A DNA stretch of 64,000 nt. It comes from Linanthus parryae (lineage: Eukaryota; Streptophyta; Magnoliopsida; Ericales; Polemoniaceae). Positions 35,267 to 47,999 of the stretch are shown in pieces. The stretch spans positions 76,382,435 to 76,446,434 of the forward strand of contig JALGPY010000006.1 of the NCBI GenBank assembly GCA_023055425.1, given 5' to 3'. The notes under the pieces are model-generated. The model saw only the letters and a program-made list of their open reading frames with translations. It had not been told where the DNA came from and made no database searches. The translations under genes and the position numbers were made by a program. The stretch's first letter is position 1. Each line of letters starts with the position of its first letter.

Positions 35267-35268
<2 letters not shown>
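34591..35268. other. AT-rich spacer, no gene seen
   Basis: Between the TIR element and the LINE tail. I see no coding or repeat structure that I can name. Confidence 0.5.
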
Positions 35269-35313
<45 letters not shown>

Positions 35314-35330
35314 AAAACAAGCCATTTTAT

Positions 35331-38300
35331 TTAATATTGGGCTAAATCGTTTACCCAGAATTCGTACAGGCTTGTCGGGCTTACATTGGCCCAAGTTGAA
35401 AAACCATTACAATCTAAGCCCATTTTGGCTAATTGATGGGCAAGGACATTTTTGTCCTTTTGACACCAAGAAACCCTAGTATAAAGGAGACCTTCGAGAG
35501 TATTCTTCGTCATTTGCAGAACCCGTTCTCTCTCTGAAGCACCAAACGGCGCCTCACTTCCTGTAAGCCTTCTCGTTAGGGTTTGGCTATCTGTTTCCAC
35601 AATCAGAGATGTAAATCCTCTGTCTCTCGCCTTTAACACTGCCATGTTCATAGCTAGGGCTTCTGCTGTAGTTGAATTCGGAGAGTGAGGGACTTTGAAG
35701 GACATCCCTAATATGAATCTTCCTTCCCAGTTTCTAATGATTGCACCGCCTCCAGATCTCTTCCTTTCTGAATCAATGGAGGCATCAACATTCATCTTTA
35801 GCATACCAGGAGGCGGCGAGTTCCATTTTGACGGCAACAGCTCATTTCCAGTACCTGCATGTACCAATCCCAAATCAAGATAAGTAGATCCCTTGAATTC
35901 CTCATATGTAGCTAGAGTATTTGTTAAAACAAAGTTGAAATTTTGCTTTTCATTTTTGAAAATTCTTCTGTTCCGTTCTAGCAAAATATTCCAGATTACA
36001 TAACATAAAAGATTTCTTTTTTCAGGAGCAAGGTTGATGAAAATTTGGCGAAATTGAGTTTTGAAAGGGATATTGGTTGTCTGGATCTGCAGATCGATAA
36101 TTTCAGACCGAAAGTACTTCTGTGTCCAAGAGCAATCCAAGAAAAGGTTTTTGGGATTTTCATCAGCACCGTTACATAAACAACGACGTTGAGGTAAAGA
36201 TATACCTTTCTTAAGCAAATTATTTTTTTTAGCAATACAGTTATTGAAAATTTCCTGATAAAATCTTGATCTTCTCTTGGATTTTGAGTTTCCAAAGTAA
36301 TTTCCAAAAAAAGTCAGAAGTGTTGATTGAAGTAGAGGTATGATCTTGAAAACTTTGTGGGTTTATAATTGAAAAAGCCACATAATAAGCAGATTTAACA
36401 GTGTAAAGGCCATCATCCAATTGGGACCAAACAAATTTGTCTTGGTTCTGAGGAGAACTTAGAGGAATATTGCAAAATTGCTTCAACCTCTTCTTCTGAA
36501 AAATGTTAACAGATAAGGTTTTTATTCCAAGAAAAATCTTGTTTTATAAGATCCGAAACATAAGAATTCAAAGGAAGAGTAGGAGGACTATATGGTTTAC
36601 GACCATAACCTATAGGAATCCACCTGTGATTGTAAATCTGAGTCAACTGGCCATTACCAATACCCTGCCTTACACCCCTAAAGGTAATATTTCTTGCTTT
36701 GATGAGTCCTTTCCAAATGTAGGAAGAATTAGTAATAGAATCCGTACAAATGATATCTGAATGGTTAAAGTACTTCCCTTTTAAAACTATAGAAAGGAGA
36801 AGATTTGGATTTTGAAGAATCCGCCAAACTTGTTTTCCTAAAAGAGCAAGATTGAAAGCATGCATATGGCGGAAACACATACTACCAATGTTTTTGGAAT
36901 TACATAATCCATCCCAAGACTTCCAATGAATTTTGTTTTTTTCTAAATCATTTCCCCACCAAAAACGTGCAATAAGCTGCTGAATTTCCTTATGAATTGT
37001 GATAGGGAGAAGATAAACGGACATGATGTAGGTAGGGATAGACTGAACTACTGCTTTTATAAGGATCTCTTTTCCTGCAGGTGTGAGAAGTTGTTCTTTA
37101 TAACCAGAAAGTTTATTCCAAATTTTTGTTTTCATGGAGTTAAAAATCTCATTTCTTTTACGCCCAGTAATGATTGGCAGCCCCATGTATTTATCAAAAG
37201 ACACAGCCGTAGGAATTTCTAAAATCTGGGAAATGGTTTTTTTAACATCAGAAGAAACACAAGGGCAAAAAACAATTTGAGATTTATTTTTATTAATCAT
37301 TTGACCTGAAGCCTCACAATATTGGAAAAGAATTGAGAGGATAGAGATAGCATTATTAAAATTAGCTTTTGAGAAAAAATACTATCATCCGCGAAAAGAA
37401 GATGGGTGACCATAGGAGAACCCAAACCTGCCTAAACTCCTTGAAGATAATTATTCATAAGAGCATGATTTATTAAAGAGGATAAACCTTCGGAACAAAT
37501 AACAAAGAGGTAGGGGCTTAGAGGATCACCTTGACGAATACCTCTACTAGGTTTAAACTTATCAGATTGTTGATCATTAATTAAAATTGAGAAAGAAACT
37601 GAGGTCACACAAGACATGATACGGCTAGTGAAGGTATTTGGGAAACCTAACTTCAAAAGAACATTTTTAAGGTAGGACCACTCAATTCTGTCGTAGGCCT
37701 TAGCCATATCCAATTTTAAAGAACACGAGCCCACTCTGTTTTTTTGGTTACGGATGGTTTGTAAAGTTTCAAGGGCTATGATAGAATTATCAGAAATTTG
37801 GCGACCCTTTATAAAAGCAGATTGGGAATGGTCAATGATTTCCGGTAAAATAAGCTTAATGCGATTAGCTAGTGTTTTGGAAATAATTTTGTAGGAAACA
37901 TTGCAAAGACTTATTGGACGGAAATCCGACACTAAACGGGGGTTTTTAATTTTTGGGATTAAATCAATACAAGTCTCATTTAATCTTGAAATGTTACCCC
38001 CATTATTTAGAAAATAAAGACACATAGCTGTGATGTCTTTTCCCAAAATTGGCCAGTAAGTTTGTTAAAAGATAGCCGGCGGCCCGTCCGGGCCCGGAGC
38101 TTTGAGGGAACCAATTGAGTTCAAAGAGTTTAAGATTTCAGTTTCGGTAAAAGGTTCAGAAAGAATAGCTGCCATATCCGGTGTTATTTTTGGACTTAAA
38201 CAATCCCAAATCTGGTAAGGGTAAGTATGCAGAGAAGTGAAAATATCCTTGAAATAATTGGTGAAACAATTCTTAAGACCAGTTGGGTTCTTAACGCAAA

Positions 38301-39682
38301 TACCATTATCATCAGTAATGGAAGAAATAGTATTTTTACGTTTTCTTTCTTTTGTGACCTTGTGGAAAAAACTTGTATTGCGATCACCCTCTTTCAACCA
38401 TTTAATACGAGAGCGTTGTTTCCAATGTATTTCTTCATCCGAAAAAATCTTTTGTAACTTGATAGAATGCCTTTTTTTGGCAGATAATATCACGAGTCTG
38501 TCTACGGGAAGAAAGGAAGGACAAATTACGAAGCAAGAAATTATTTTCCTTTAATTTATTAACATGATTCTGTTTTCCCCACTTTGAAGGTTTTCAGTTG
38601 TGTAACTAATTTTTTTGATGAAAATCATGTATATAAGTAGAGTTAGGAATAGAATTAGGCCATACCTCATTTATAAGCTCCTCACATTCCGGGTTCCGCG
38701 TCCATTCTGCCGCGAATGGAAACGCCGCGCGCTTTGTGGAGTGGAAACAGCAGTACTTCCCGTGATGAATATTGGTAAGTGATCGGACCTAATCATCTGC
38801 AGCACTTCAACCGAATGGTTTGAGAAAGCTCTTTCCCATTTCTGGTTTGCAACAGCCCGGTCTAAGCGTTCTTGGACTGAATAAGGGTACGCTCGTCCAT
38901 TCCACCAGGTATAAAACTCCCCTCTGTAACCCAAATCAAACAACTCGCAATCAGAAAGTGCATCCGCAAAATGACAAATCTGCTCCAAGTTACGATAGTT
39001 CCAACCTTATTTTCCGAATTCGAAAGAATTTTGTTAAAATCACCCGCCACTAACCATGCAGCACCATTTGCTGGTTTGAGACGTCTTAAAAGATCCCACG
39101 AATAACAGCGATTTCCGATAATAGGATTGCCGTAAAATCCCGTGAAAAAGAATCCATCATTGTATATGTCTAGTGGACGAACGAAACAGTGAATGTGAAA
39201 ACGATTCTTTGATAAAACTTGCACATCAACGTCATTGGACCAAAGCAGAGTTAATCCACCCGCTAGCCCGACACGGGGAACATGGCAGGCCTTCTTAAAT
39301 CCAAGTTAGCAGCAATAGATTCAGAGTCTGGGGTAAGCAATTTGGTTTCCATTAGGAAAGTAAGATCAGGTTGCTTATCCCTAATTAGGGAGTGAAGGTT
39401 TTGGAACGTAGAGGCACTCCCAAGTCCTCTAACGTTCCAACATAGGGTTCTCATTGGGTATGGCAAGGCTGGGACGCGCCAGCCTGTGCCGTAGGGTGGG
39501 AGAGAGATAAGTCTCGATCTCCCTTGGGTTTTTTTTGCTGCATCTTCCACACCATCATCCAAAGACCGTTTCCCACATAAAACTGCTCTGTCCATGTGCA
39601 CTTCACTGGTACTACCTTTATTTCTCACTTCCGAATCAGTGTAGGCGTAATCATCATCCCCATCGTTAATAGAAGAGTCCAC
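35331..39682 (-). pseudogene. LINE ORF2 (endonuclease, RT, RNase H), frameshifted
   Basis: Pieces of one protein are spread over several frames. The apurinic-type endonuclease has CWNVRGLG and FLMETKL (about 39440-39310), AGDFN (near 39045) and SDHLPI (near 38780). The RT has SLKAPGPDGP (about 38100), DFRPISLCNVSYK, SAFIKGRQISDN, LDMAKAYDRIEW, RQGDPLSPYLF and FADDS (about 37390). A zf-RVT region (LCNGADENPKNLFLDCSW) follows near 36150. The C-terminal RNase H keeps NVDAS, AEALAMNMAV and VETDSQ, but has His where the last Asp belongs (NVLAHQLA). At least five frame breaks make it non-functional. Confidence 0.9.
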
Positions 39683-39762
39683 CCTTGCTTAGTTGATTAA
39701 ATCCAAATCTGATTCTTTTTCCAACTGTCGCAACATGAATTGTCCTTCATCAGATTCAGGAT

Positions 39763-40692
39763 CTAATTCCTCCTCACTTTCCTCTGCACTACCCCCCGTA
39801 TACTCTGTATTAGCATCAGGATTTTGTGGTTAGCACATGGGATATGGCAATTTTCTGGAATAGAAAAGGGACCAAAATCAGAAGCAGGGTCGGTATTATA
39901 TCCCATGACGTAGTCCAGCATAGCAGTAGCAGTCATCCAGCCCCCATAATTCTGTGGGATGTCCTCCAGTGACATATTGGCAATGGGTAAGTTATTACAA
40001 TCACGCACATCATGACCCATTCGACCACATAAATTGCAAAGAAAAGGTAGTTTCTCATACTTCAACATAACCCAATCCGTGTGGTCGGCCAAGAAGTTGA
40101 CCGAACAGGCCCTGAGTAAGGGGGTCCGCCGTTGGAACTAAAACTTTAACCCGAATGCATTTTTCCCACAAGAATACCCCTGGTTGGGACTACGACTTCC
40201 GGATAGCGACCAATGATTGATCCAATCACCTTTCGCGCTTTAGCGTTGTAACAATCAGGGGATAAATTCCAGATTTTAACCCATAGGTATGCCTCGTTAT
40301 AGCGACTTGCACACATATTTTTCCAAGGGTACCATTTCTCCATTGCAATCATCGCCCCTCTATAGAACCAAGGTTGAGTGTCAAGGACATTTTGGACCTG
40401 ATCTTCTCGCTCAAAAAATGAACTGGTAAATCTGATCACCCAGTGGTATAACCCGGAAACCGATTGAATCGTCCCAAGTTTTTGACATCACATTCATGAG
40501 ATTTCCAAAGTTAATGTTCCTGGAAGTCAGAATCTTACCGATAACACTTAGACGACACTCCTCTTGTCCATCTTTAAGCGCTTCAGGGGGTATTACAACT
40601 CCCTGTTTTTCTTTGTCCGTGAGATTCATCATGGCTAACATGATGGTAATATCAGGAGATAGACACAAATTTTTGGCTTGTTTAGGTGGCAT
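39763..40692 (-). pseudogene. LINE ORF1 (DUF4283 and CCHC knuckle), frameshifted
   Basis: Starts MPPKQAKNLCL at 40692, then the DUF4283-like region (RLSVIGKILTSRNINF...FLVxQPWFYRG-like, ANKWYPW-like), then a zinc knuckle CNLCGRMGHDVRDC near 40035. It runs through three frames (40692-40411, 40439-40146 and 40092-39763). This is the RNA-binding protein of plant L1 LINEs. Confidence 0.85.
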
Positions 40693-40876
40693 TTTGATCG
40701 GTAGGTTGATAGATTGAAGTACTAAAAAGTTTGAAAATGTAGATTAACCCCAGATGGCTAAGAAAAAAGTGCCTGTAGCACAAAAAAGCACTGAAAAACA
40801 GTCAGTAACCGTCAAAACCAACTGAAAAACCGTTCCGAATTTGAAAAAGGATAAAGATTGATGGTAGTTAACGGTA

Positions 40877-40901
40877 GTTATCTCCTTCGGAAGGAGATAA
40901 C
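40877..40901. repeat. Perfect 11 bp hairpin
   Basis: Arms GTTATCTCCTT (40877-40887) and AAGGAGATAAC (40891-40901) with a CGG loop, in the presumed LINE 5' UTR. Confidence 0.9.
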
Positions 40902-41008
40902 CGACGGGACATAAACTTTGGAGGCAGTTTTTGTTTGATGACGTGGAGGAGAGAGGGCAGAGCCTTTCACTTTAGCATTTAATGGATTGTTGTTGTGCTT
41001 CGTCAGTT

Positions 41009-41065
41009 AATAAATAGTGTAGAGTTTTTTTTTTTTTTTTTTTTTTAATAATAAATAGTGTAGAG
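41009..41065. repeat. Bare poly(T) with 16 bp target-site duplication
   Basis: AATAAATAGTGTAGAG occurs at 41009-41024 and again at 41050-41065, enclosing 22 T and AAT. This looks like a retrotransposition event that copied only a poly(A) tail. A third, weaker copy of the 16-mer lies at 41069-41083. Confidence 0.75.
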
Positions 41066-41239
41066 TCAATAAATAATGTAGAGCAACTAAAAATTTCTCC
41101 ATTTTATGTGGACCCCACTTGTAGAAAACCTAGAAAACATGAAAGGATGATTCCGAGAGAGAGAGTGAGAGCTCCACATTTTTTTATTTAATTTCATAGA
41201 AAGACCTCTCAACTAACTTTTATAATTTCAACATTTTAG

Positions 41240-41248
41240 TATATATAG
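41240..41248 (+). promoter_or_regulatory. TATA box of the C2-domain gene
   Basis: TATATATAG lies about 115 bases before the ATG at 41361, a normal spacing for a plant promoter with a short leader. Confidence 0.6.
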
Positions 41249-41360
41249 GATTAAGAACTATACATAAATGATAGAAGTAGAACTCAATATCCTGTAATTT
41301 CCAATAAAGTCGTTTCTTTTTTCATTTTGACACCCATTTCTTCTCCTTGTGAGATCTAAC

Positions 41361-41894
41361 ATGGAGTACAGCAGGAGCTTCAAAGTGAAGTTGATTTCCG
41401 CAACCGACCTCGAGGACGTTCGGCAGATATTCCGGATGAAAGTTTACGCGGAAATATCAATTGATGGGGTTGAAAGCACAAAGTTACTGACGCACGTAGA
41501 CAATGTTAACGGGACCAACCCCGTGTGGAACTCGACTGCTGAGTATACACTAACCGCAGAGTGTGTGGAAAGCAACGATTCTATGCTGGTCGTGAGGTTG
41601 TTCGCCGAGTGCACGATGGGGGATCGCTTCGTAGAAGTAAAGAGGCCGATAAAGCAACTATTTCAGCAGGCGGTACCTGGTGGAGGTGGCGCAGAAGGGA
41701 TTTGCACTCCTGTTATGAAATACAAGGTGTGCAAGGACTCGGTAGCATCGCGCGGTGAACTAGCCATTTCGTGTTGTTTTGGGGAGAAGGTTGTGTTGGA
41801 GAAGGAAGGGCTTGGGAAGAGATTGCTCGGGCATGTAGCGGAGCATCTAATAGTTCATGCTATCGTACATGGAATAACTGCTCTCTTCAACTAA
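41361..41894 (+). CDS. Small C2-domain protein (SRC2-like)
   Basis: The frame is 177 residues from the first ATG (AACATGGAG, good context). Upstream in-frame codons lack an ATG. Residues about 6-110 form a C2 domain: FKVKLISATDLEDV, MKVYAEISIDG, NGTNPVWNSTAEYTL, LVVRLFAECTMGDRFVEV. The stretch ELAISCCFGEKV resembles the post-C2 segment of SRC2-type plant proteins (GELSFSY-F-E). The C-terminal 25 residues are hydrophobic and helical (AEHLIVHAIVHGITALF) and could attach to a membrane. C2 domains bind phospholipids, often with calcium; only some of the acidic loop residues are evident, so calcium binding is uncertain. Single exon, intact, and the only ordinary host gene in the window. Confidence 0.85.
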   Translation: MEYSRSFKVKLISATDLEDVRQIFRMKVYAEISIDGVESTKLLTHVDNVNGTNPVWNSTAEYTLTAECVESNDSMLVVRLFAECTMGDRFVEVKRPIKQLFQQAVPGGGGAEGICTPVMKYKVCKDSVASRGELAISCCFGEKVVLEKEGLGKRLLGHVAEHLIVHAIVHGITALFN

Positions 41895-42393
41895 TGTGTT
41901 TGGGTATTCCTATTGTGATTGGTAACCGATTGTTGTGTTTGCGATTTGTTTCTTCTGTTTTGGTTGAATGACTTCATGTGTTTTCGGGCTTTCGTTTGAT
42001 GATGTCTCGAGGATTCTTCTTTTACCCATTTCTTTTCTGTTAAAGGTGTGGATATCTCCTATTGAAAGAAACTTCATCAATTCAATGAAATGTATAATAT
42101 TGTTTGTTTGTTTGTTTGTTTGTTTGTTTAGTGTTGTGTGCTTTGTGTGCCATTGTCCAAACTCTTGGGATCCTGATTGCAATTAATAGAAAGTTTCTTC
42201 ATATATAACTGCTTCTAGCTTTTGGACATACAAATTGTGGACAATCAATTTGTATTCACTATATTTCTCATAAAAAAAAAATTATATTCACTATGACGAA
42301 GTGAAGCACGATAATATAGACTATCTTCGTCAATCTCCGACTTCTAGTAAAATAATGAATTATGAATGTTGACAAAATCCTAAAAGATCAATA
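41895..42393. other. 3' flank of the C2 gene, TTTG microsatellite
   Basis: Holds a (TTTG)n run at about 42102-42130 and AT-rich sequence up to the Gypsy LTR. No gene seen. Confidence 0.55.
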
Positions 42394-45010
42394 TGTAACA
42401 TCCTGAATTTTTTTAGGGGTTAGAAATGCATTTGTTTTTTATATTTTAGGGTCACTGTGTAAAACTCTAAGTTTCGGTACCAACTGATATATGGCATTAT
42501 GTAATGACCGAATTAAAAACCCGGATGAGAATGAGATAACAATGGAGAGATCCTTGCTATTTTTGAAAATTAGAAACTAATATCTTGTACTAGCCTTGTA
42601 GTTCCTAATACTACACCTAGAACCCTATTGATGTGTCACATACCCATGCACCTTGTTGACACCTCACCAATGAGGTGGCACAATGCTACAACCCTCACCA
42701 CCCTATATAAACTAATTCATTTGCAAGCCCAAATTAGTTGTAGAAACAAACAAGAAGAGCTTTGAAATATAACTTCCTTTCATGCAGCCACCACCACTAC
42801 TCCACCAAATTCGAAACCTGCTTTAGCTAGAGGCTTGCCAAGACATGGAGAGCAAAATCCCTCTATCAATTTCACCAATGGTGGAGTAAGAATCCAATAG
42901 TGATATCTATACGAATCTACTAGAATAGATGGGCGATCCTCTGTAACTTTGAATACGCCGACTGCAGCAATTAGGGCAAACTACCCCGCCCGAAAAGCTC
43001 CATGATGACGAGGTTGTTAGAGTAAGGAATCGACCTCGATGACCAAGAAACTAGACTGGATATCAGACAAATGGATAAATACTATTGTCTTCGGATGCCT
43101 AGGTCGTGTAGGGTTTCGATGTAGGTTACGCAGCGGAAATACAATTTATTTTTGCTCAAAATCCTCCATGAATCGCAGGTGAACGATTCATAACGTGATA
43201 AAAGAGATAAAGTTACCTTGTTAGTTTGACTGATCACACGTAGAATTGATGTCCACATATCTGTAGATATCCACACCATATGATGAGTGATTAGATCTTC
43301 CTCTAATGTTTGTGCTAGTAGTGTAGGGAAGGAAGCAATCAAGAGATTTATCCAATTAAGCAACACACACAATGATGAAGGAGGAGGAGTAGGGGTGCTG
43401 TCGACCTCTTCTTGCCGTCGGGTAGGGGGAGTCGAGCCTCTCTTGCTCTCTTCTTTTCCTTGCTCTAATTATCTCATCTAATGAGAAATTAGGGCTTGGA
43501 CTAGCCTTTTATAACTAATTAAATCTTTATTAATTACAAAACTGCCCCACTGCTAATCCGATCCATACTAGGATTAAATAGTAGTTTAGTCTACTTTTCA
43601 ATTCAGTCCAACAAAATTTGCACGTTGTTGCACTTTGATCCTTAATTCTTTAAACTGTTAATTAGTCCAACTATTAAAATCTATATCCTTTCTAATCCTT
43701 TGGTGTACCCTGCACTTTCCTATTATGTTGGCAGTAACAATTACAAACAATGAGCAGGGTCTAGCAACACATCAATGCTACCAAACTAAAAGGAATAGTC
43801 AGTGAACTGACAAACCTCAGTGACCAATGTTACCGTGATGTACATGATCCTTTGTCACAATATCCGGAATGTACACGAGACACAGATGTCACACTCGTAT
43901 ATCCAATCCAAAGTTTCTCGATCCTAGGAATAGACTTATCTGAACAGATAACAACAATATCATATATTGATTTATCTGAGTCGGGCCAGATATTTAATAA
44001 GTACTACTCATCGATTGGCCATGGATACATAACCCTGTTATGTGGGAGGGGAAAATATTCTCTACATCACTACCATCTCTCAGCTTGCTTCATATAATCT
44101 CCAATTACCGCTTTTATGGTTACCCAGTTACGGTGAAACGTTTAACGATATCAAAACATGATAATTCACAACTAGAGTATCTAGTGACTTCAAGTCAAAG
44201 GACTACAACACCATTGTCACTAAGAGAAGCACTTGTGACATTCAAATAACTCCCATGTAGCCTTCTCTTGGTGGGTCAATCCAGTATGCCATTACTCCTT
44301 ATGCATACGAGTTGATTTCTCCATATCAATCTACCCACATACTAGTCTCTGTGCACAGTGATCATCCTAATAACCAGTTTACTTGAGATAATTTAAGATG
44401 ACAACAATTGTAATCTAAGGACTTCATTGTATTAATATCTCCATATATAATAAAATGATTGTTCTAGATAAAACAACATTCACACTAAAATACGTTGCCT
44501 CTAGGGCATCGACACCAACATGTCGTTCCTACAGGCGTTGGGTATCATATGCTTGTATTCGAAAATGTAGAACCTAGTACTACTCTCTGGAATGATGATC
44601 CGGCAGTGGGTGTGCACATTTAAGGTCTAGTTTGTCTTGGTGGATTGGTTAAGTCTTCCTTGTTGGATGTGAATATAGTCCTCACGACCCCGTGGGTGGT
44701 GGGATTTGGAATCATCTGTATAAGCCTAGTAAGAGGGTTCTGGATTCTCTAAGATATAAGTAACTGGTATTATGTTTGTGTTATGTATGGTATTATGACA
44801 TGGGAATAACTTGACCATACGTAAGTTGTAAAGTTAAATCATTTCAAAAATAAATTCACATATTTTCAAAATACTATACGGCGTGGTATCTTTCTGAATC
44901 TCTACTCTTCTATCGATTTTTGTTACTCTTCAGGTGAGTATGAGGTAATTTTGGCCGAGTTAGTCACTTAATGTCTACTTCAGAACAGTACAAGCTATTA
45001 TACAAACTAT
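42394..45010 (+). repeat. 5' LTR of the Gypsy element, split
   Basis: Matches the 3' LTR over 42394-43106 and 44521 to about 44763. The TATA box is at 42704-42711. The end is uncertain: sequence from 44764 resembles the matching part of the inverted LTR-like remnant at 56145-57082, so the true LTR may run to about 45000. Confidence 0.75.
43107..44520 (-). mobile_element. Solo Copia LTR, 1414 bp
   Basis: On the minus strand it starts TGTTGGTGTCGATGCCCTAG and ends CGAAACCCTACA. It is flanked by GGTCG (43102-43106) and TGTCG (44521-44525), a target-site duplication with one change. The 3' Gypsy LTR near 55905 shows the uninterrupted site (GGGTCGTGGCTAC). No coding sequence or PBS lies inside, so this is a single LTR left by recombination. 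Confidence 0.85.
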
Positions 45011-45017
45011 GAAAGTA

Positions 45018-45019
<2 letters not shown>

Positions 45020-45062
<43 letters not shown>
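45020..45062. repeat. 43-base poly(T) tract
   Basis: A pure T run after the Gypsy 5' LTR. It may be the tail of a small retroposon in minus orientation; no flanking duplication was recognised. Confidence 0.7.
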
Positions 45063-46150
45063 CAGTTTCTTTAATTCTGTCTCATTAATAGAACCATTAC
45101 GGTTAGACTCCTTTTTGTGTCATTCCCGTTCCTTAGCGGAGGACACTTCTGGCAGTATGAGGGTCTTATGGTATATTTCCTAGCTATGATGGGTGGGTTT
45201 TTACAGATTTTATCAGAGCTTTGGTTATGTGAAGAGGAAAAATTGGTAACTAAATAGGTGGCTAGTATTTCAAAAATAAAAATTGGATAGGAAACAAGAC
45301 TTAAACTAATGTATGGATAGACGGGGAGTACATTCACGAGAGTGATATATTTTTATGTCTTGCCAACTAGGGCTATATGCTTGGATATCAGACTGATATT
45401 CGAGGTTGTTGCATTGCACTGGATGACAATAGTATGATATGAGTATGCAGATGGATATCGAATGTGAAAAGATGTGCATGGTATTAATATCGGGATGATT
45501 CGGAATTCGGGAAAGATTGTTATAAATCATACTAGTATGGAGATTATATTAGTTGGGTTTACCCATGTGAGTAGCGGGGAAACCGACCTATGGTTGATGC
45601 ACTACTCCGTGATAAAGTATGGGAAGAGTGAGTGAACCGTAATACGGTTATCCTGTTTAGGTATCCTTGAATAGGTTATGGGACATACTGAAAAATGCAA
45701 TAGGATATGGCGGGTTCTCCCAAGATAGGGGAAGCTGAGTCGTAAGCATGACCACAGTTATAATCGCAAACAGGGATACGAAAAGAATGATATAAAGATT
45801 TGAATCTGTCGAGGACTCAAAATTCTCATTCAAAGATACCTATTGGTGTAAGTGGTGTTACTAGTGAAAGGTAATTTTTAGCGAAGAGCTTAGGCCAAGT
45901 TGTGACTGTGGTTAAAAAGTAAAAAGGTATATACAGTGTTTGGAGTTGATCGAATACTAACAGGAAAAAGAAATATAAAGATTGCTGGAAGGGATTACAT
46001 AGGTAATACTGGGGAAGAATATCATAAAGAATTATTGTTTACTCAGGTTTAGGTTTAAGTTGAAAGACTTGTATAAGTAACTTGGCCTCCGTTAAGAAAT
46101 ACATGGATCATGCTAGAAGAATTTGTAAAAGTAATTCTCTTGAATAATGT
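45063..46150. other. Gypsy leader and gag region, unreadable
   Basis: No intact frame. Expected leader and early gag sequence are too degraded to identify. Confidence 0.4.
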
Positions 46151-46378
46151 ATGAACCTTTTGAGTGGGATCAAGGTTCACAACCGATGTGAACATTGTGA
46201 GAAGGACCACCCAGGCTTAGACTGTGCCAGGGAAAATGTAGAGTGTTATAGGTGTGGTACACTAGAACATAGGGTGCTTGAGTTCATAGTAAGTATAGTG
46301 AAGGAGATTGGAACTCGTTATATCTCGACCAACTCCATGTACCAAGGGAGGGACAGGATAACAAACAAGAACATGTGA
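46151..46378 (+). pseudogene. Gypsy gag zinc-knuckle remnant
   Basis: A 75-residue frame with CEHCEKDHPGLDC followed by CYRCGTLEHRVLEF. This is the CEHC-x-K-x-HPG-x-DC plus CYRCG-x-x-GH pattern of Gypsy gag proteins. The usual Gly-His is Glu-His and the last Cys is Phe, so the second knuckle is broken. Confidence 0.75.
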
Positions 46379-47195
46379 CTCATGGAAAATTTTGATCAGA
46401 TCAAATTAGCACCAGTAGGAGGGTGGTGAATATAAAGATCAGAAAAGTTGACAACGTAAGACAAAGACTTCAGACCCATCAGCAACATTCGTGAGGTAGA
46501 AACAGTAAGGAATCCGAATGGGAAAAAGTAGATCCACATCTCAAGATGAACTCAAACGGAGATAATAGGTCACATCTTGTCTAGATATGATTATGACTGA
46601 AACTGTTAACAACTCTCTGACCATGGATGTATTATATGGATGGGTTTGTACATGTAATAATATAGCCTTACCACACACTTTAAACATGCTGATGATGATT
46701 TTGTTATCTTAACCGAGGCTAAGAATCCTCTAAGGAAGTGATGTGACCCTCAAACGAGTCTGGAAAGAATTAATGTTCATCGATACCACAACAGTAAATA
46801 ATATGAAAGTGTAAGAGGTCCAAATCAAAATAAGTGAGATTGCCAGACCATAAGTGGGAGACTAGAAGAAGGAAAAAGATAACGAAGTAATATAGGAATG
46901 AGATACACAAAAGAAAGCGACAACGATAGAAACAAGGGAAAATAAAGGAAAATAGAGCATTAGAGAGAAGTAAGTAATCTAGGTAAGTCATTTTTGGACT
47001 AGAGAGATGAGTGGACCACATGGTAGCTGGACCATATAATCAAGAGAAGGAACGCGTTCAAAATCTTGATACACAATGATGAACCACAAAATTTGAAATG
47101 GGATATCAAGAATTGGAAGGAAAAACATCTTGTAAGAGTCAAGCCGGGGTTAGGAATCATGGACAAAATAATATTTAAGACGTCAAGAAACATGT
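46379..47195. other. Gypsy body, degraded, no domain readable
   Basis: Lies between the gag remnant and the nested Copia insertion. Protease and RT signatures were not found. Confidence 0.4.
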
Positions 47196-47675
47196 TGTTA
47201 GCAATTGGTGCGCCCATGTGGGGTGCCCAATGTAATTATCGTAACCTTATGGGGTTAGTTGCACTAATGCACAAACTAGATGGGTTAGTAGCTAAGGCTC
47301 AAACCCTAGGGGTTTATGTGCAAACCTAGAAGAAGTTTTGCCTATATAAGGAGGCAGCCTCCTACACATTATATAGTGACTATAAGGCTATTCTAGAGAA
47401 AAAAGTTATTCTGTCTAGATTCATACTAGTTGTAGAGAACCCTAGTCTCTCTCCAACTTCATCCAAGGAGGTGGAACGTGGTGTGGAAATCAGTGTTCGT
47501 CCTCGAGATTCACACTAGATTGGTGGGAGCAAGAACAAAGAGGAGGCGCGTGAAAGCAAGCAACACAACGATCATCCGCTGCATTAAGGAGCTTAGGAAG
47601 ACAAGGTAAACACATGAATATTCCGCTTTAATTCATGTTGTAGATCTGAATGTGTTAGATCCTTCCTGCCCTTCA
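47196..47675 (+). repeat. 5' LTR of the nested Copia-like element
   Basis: TG...CA ends, with a TATATAAG promoter box near 47343. It differs from the 3' copy at three single bases. Confidence 0.95.
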
Positions 47676-47676
47676 T

Positions 47677-47689
47677 TGGTATCAGAGCC
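47677..47689 (+). other. Primer binding site, Met-tRNA type
   Basis: TGGTATCAGAGCC, one base after the LTR end. Confidence 0.92.
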
Positions 47690-47999
47690 ATAGGCTTGTT
47701 TTTCGTGCCTCGATAAGCGTTCCCGAACCTGTTTTAAAAATCGCGTTTCTGAAATTTCATAACCAGTAGACGAAACCTATATGGTTAGGTAAGGTTTTTC
47801 ACGAGGATTCCAGATATATAAATTTTATATTTTTTGGATTTACGGTGAATTAGTTATGAATTTTCAAAGTTTCGGAACTGTATTAATCTGGACTGCTAGA
47901 TCCAATAATTAGAACACGTTTTTCAAAAACTGGTTAAAATTGGATTTTGACCACATAATCGGGATCAGGACGAAAAGACGATCACGGCAAAATTAATTT

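Larger units (their letters stand above)
35269..40930 (-). mobile_element. LINE (L1-type), near full length, decayed
   Basis: Read on the minus strand, the element has a 5' UTR of unknown start (about 40930), ORF1, ORF2 and a 44-base poly(A) tail (T at 35269-35312). Both ORFs are present in order but broken. No target-site duplication could be matched, so the 5' edge is approximate. Confidence 0.85.

Noticed and set aside
35269..35312. tRNA or SINE head next to the long T tract
   Set aside because: The tract is the LINE tail; no A-box or B-box promoter was seen nearby.
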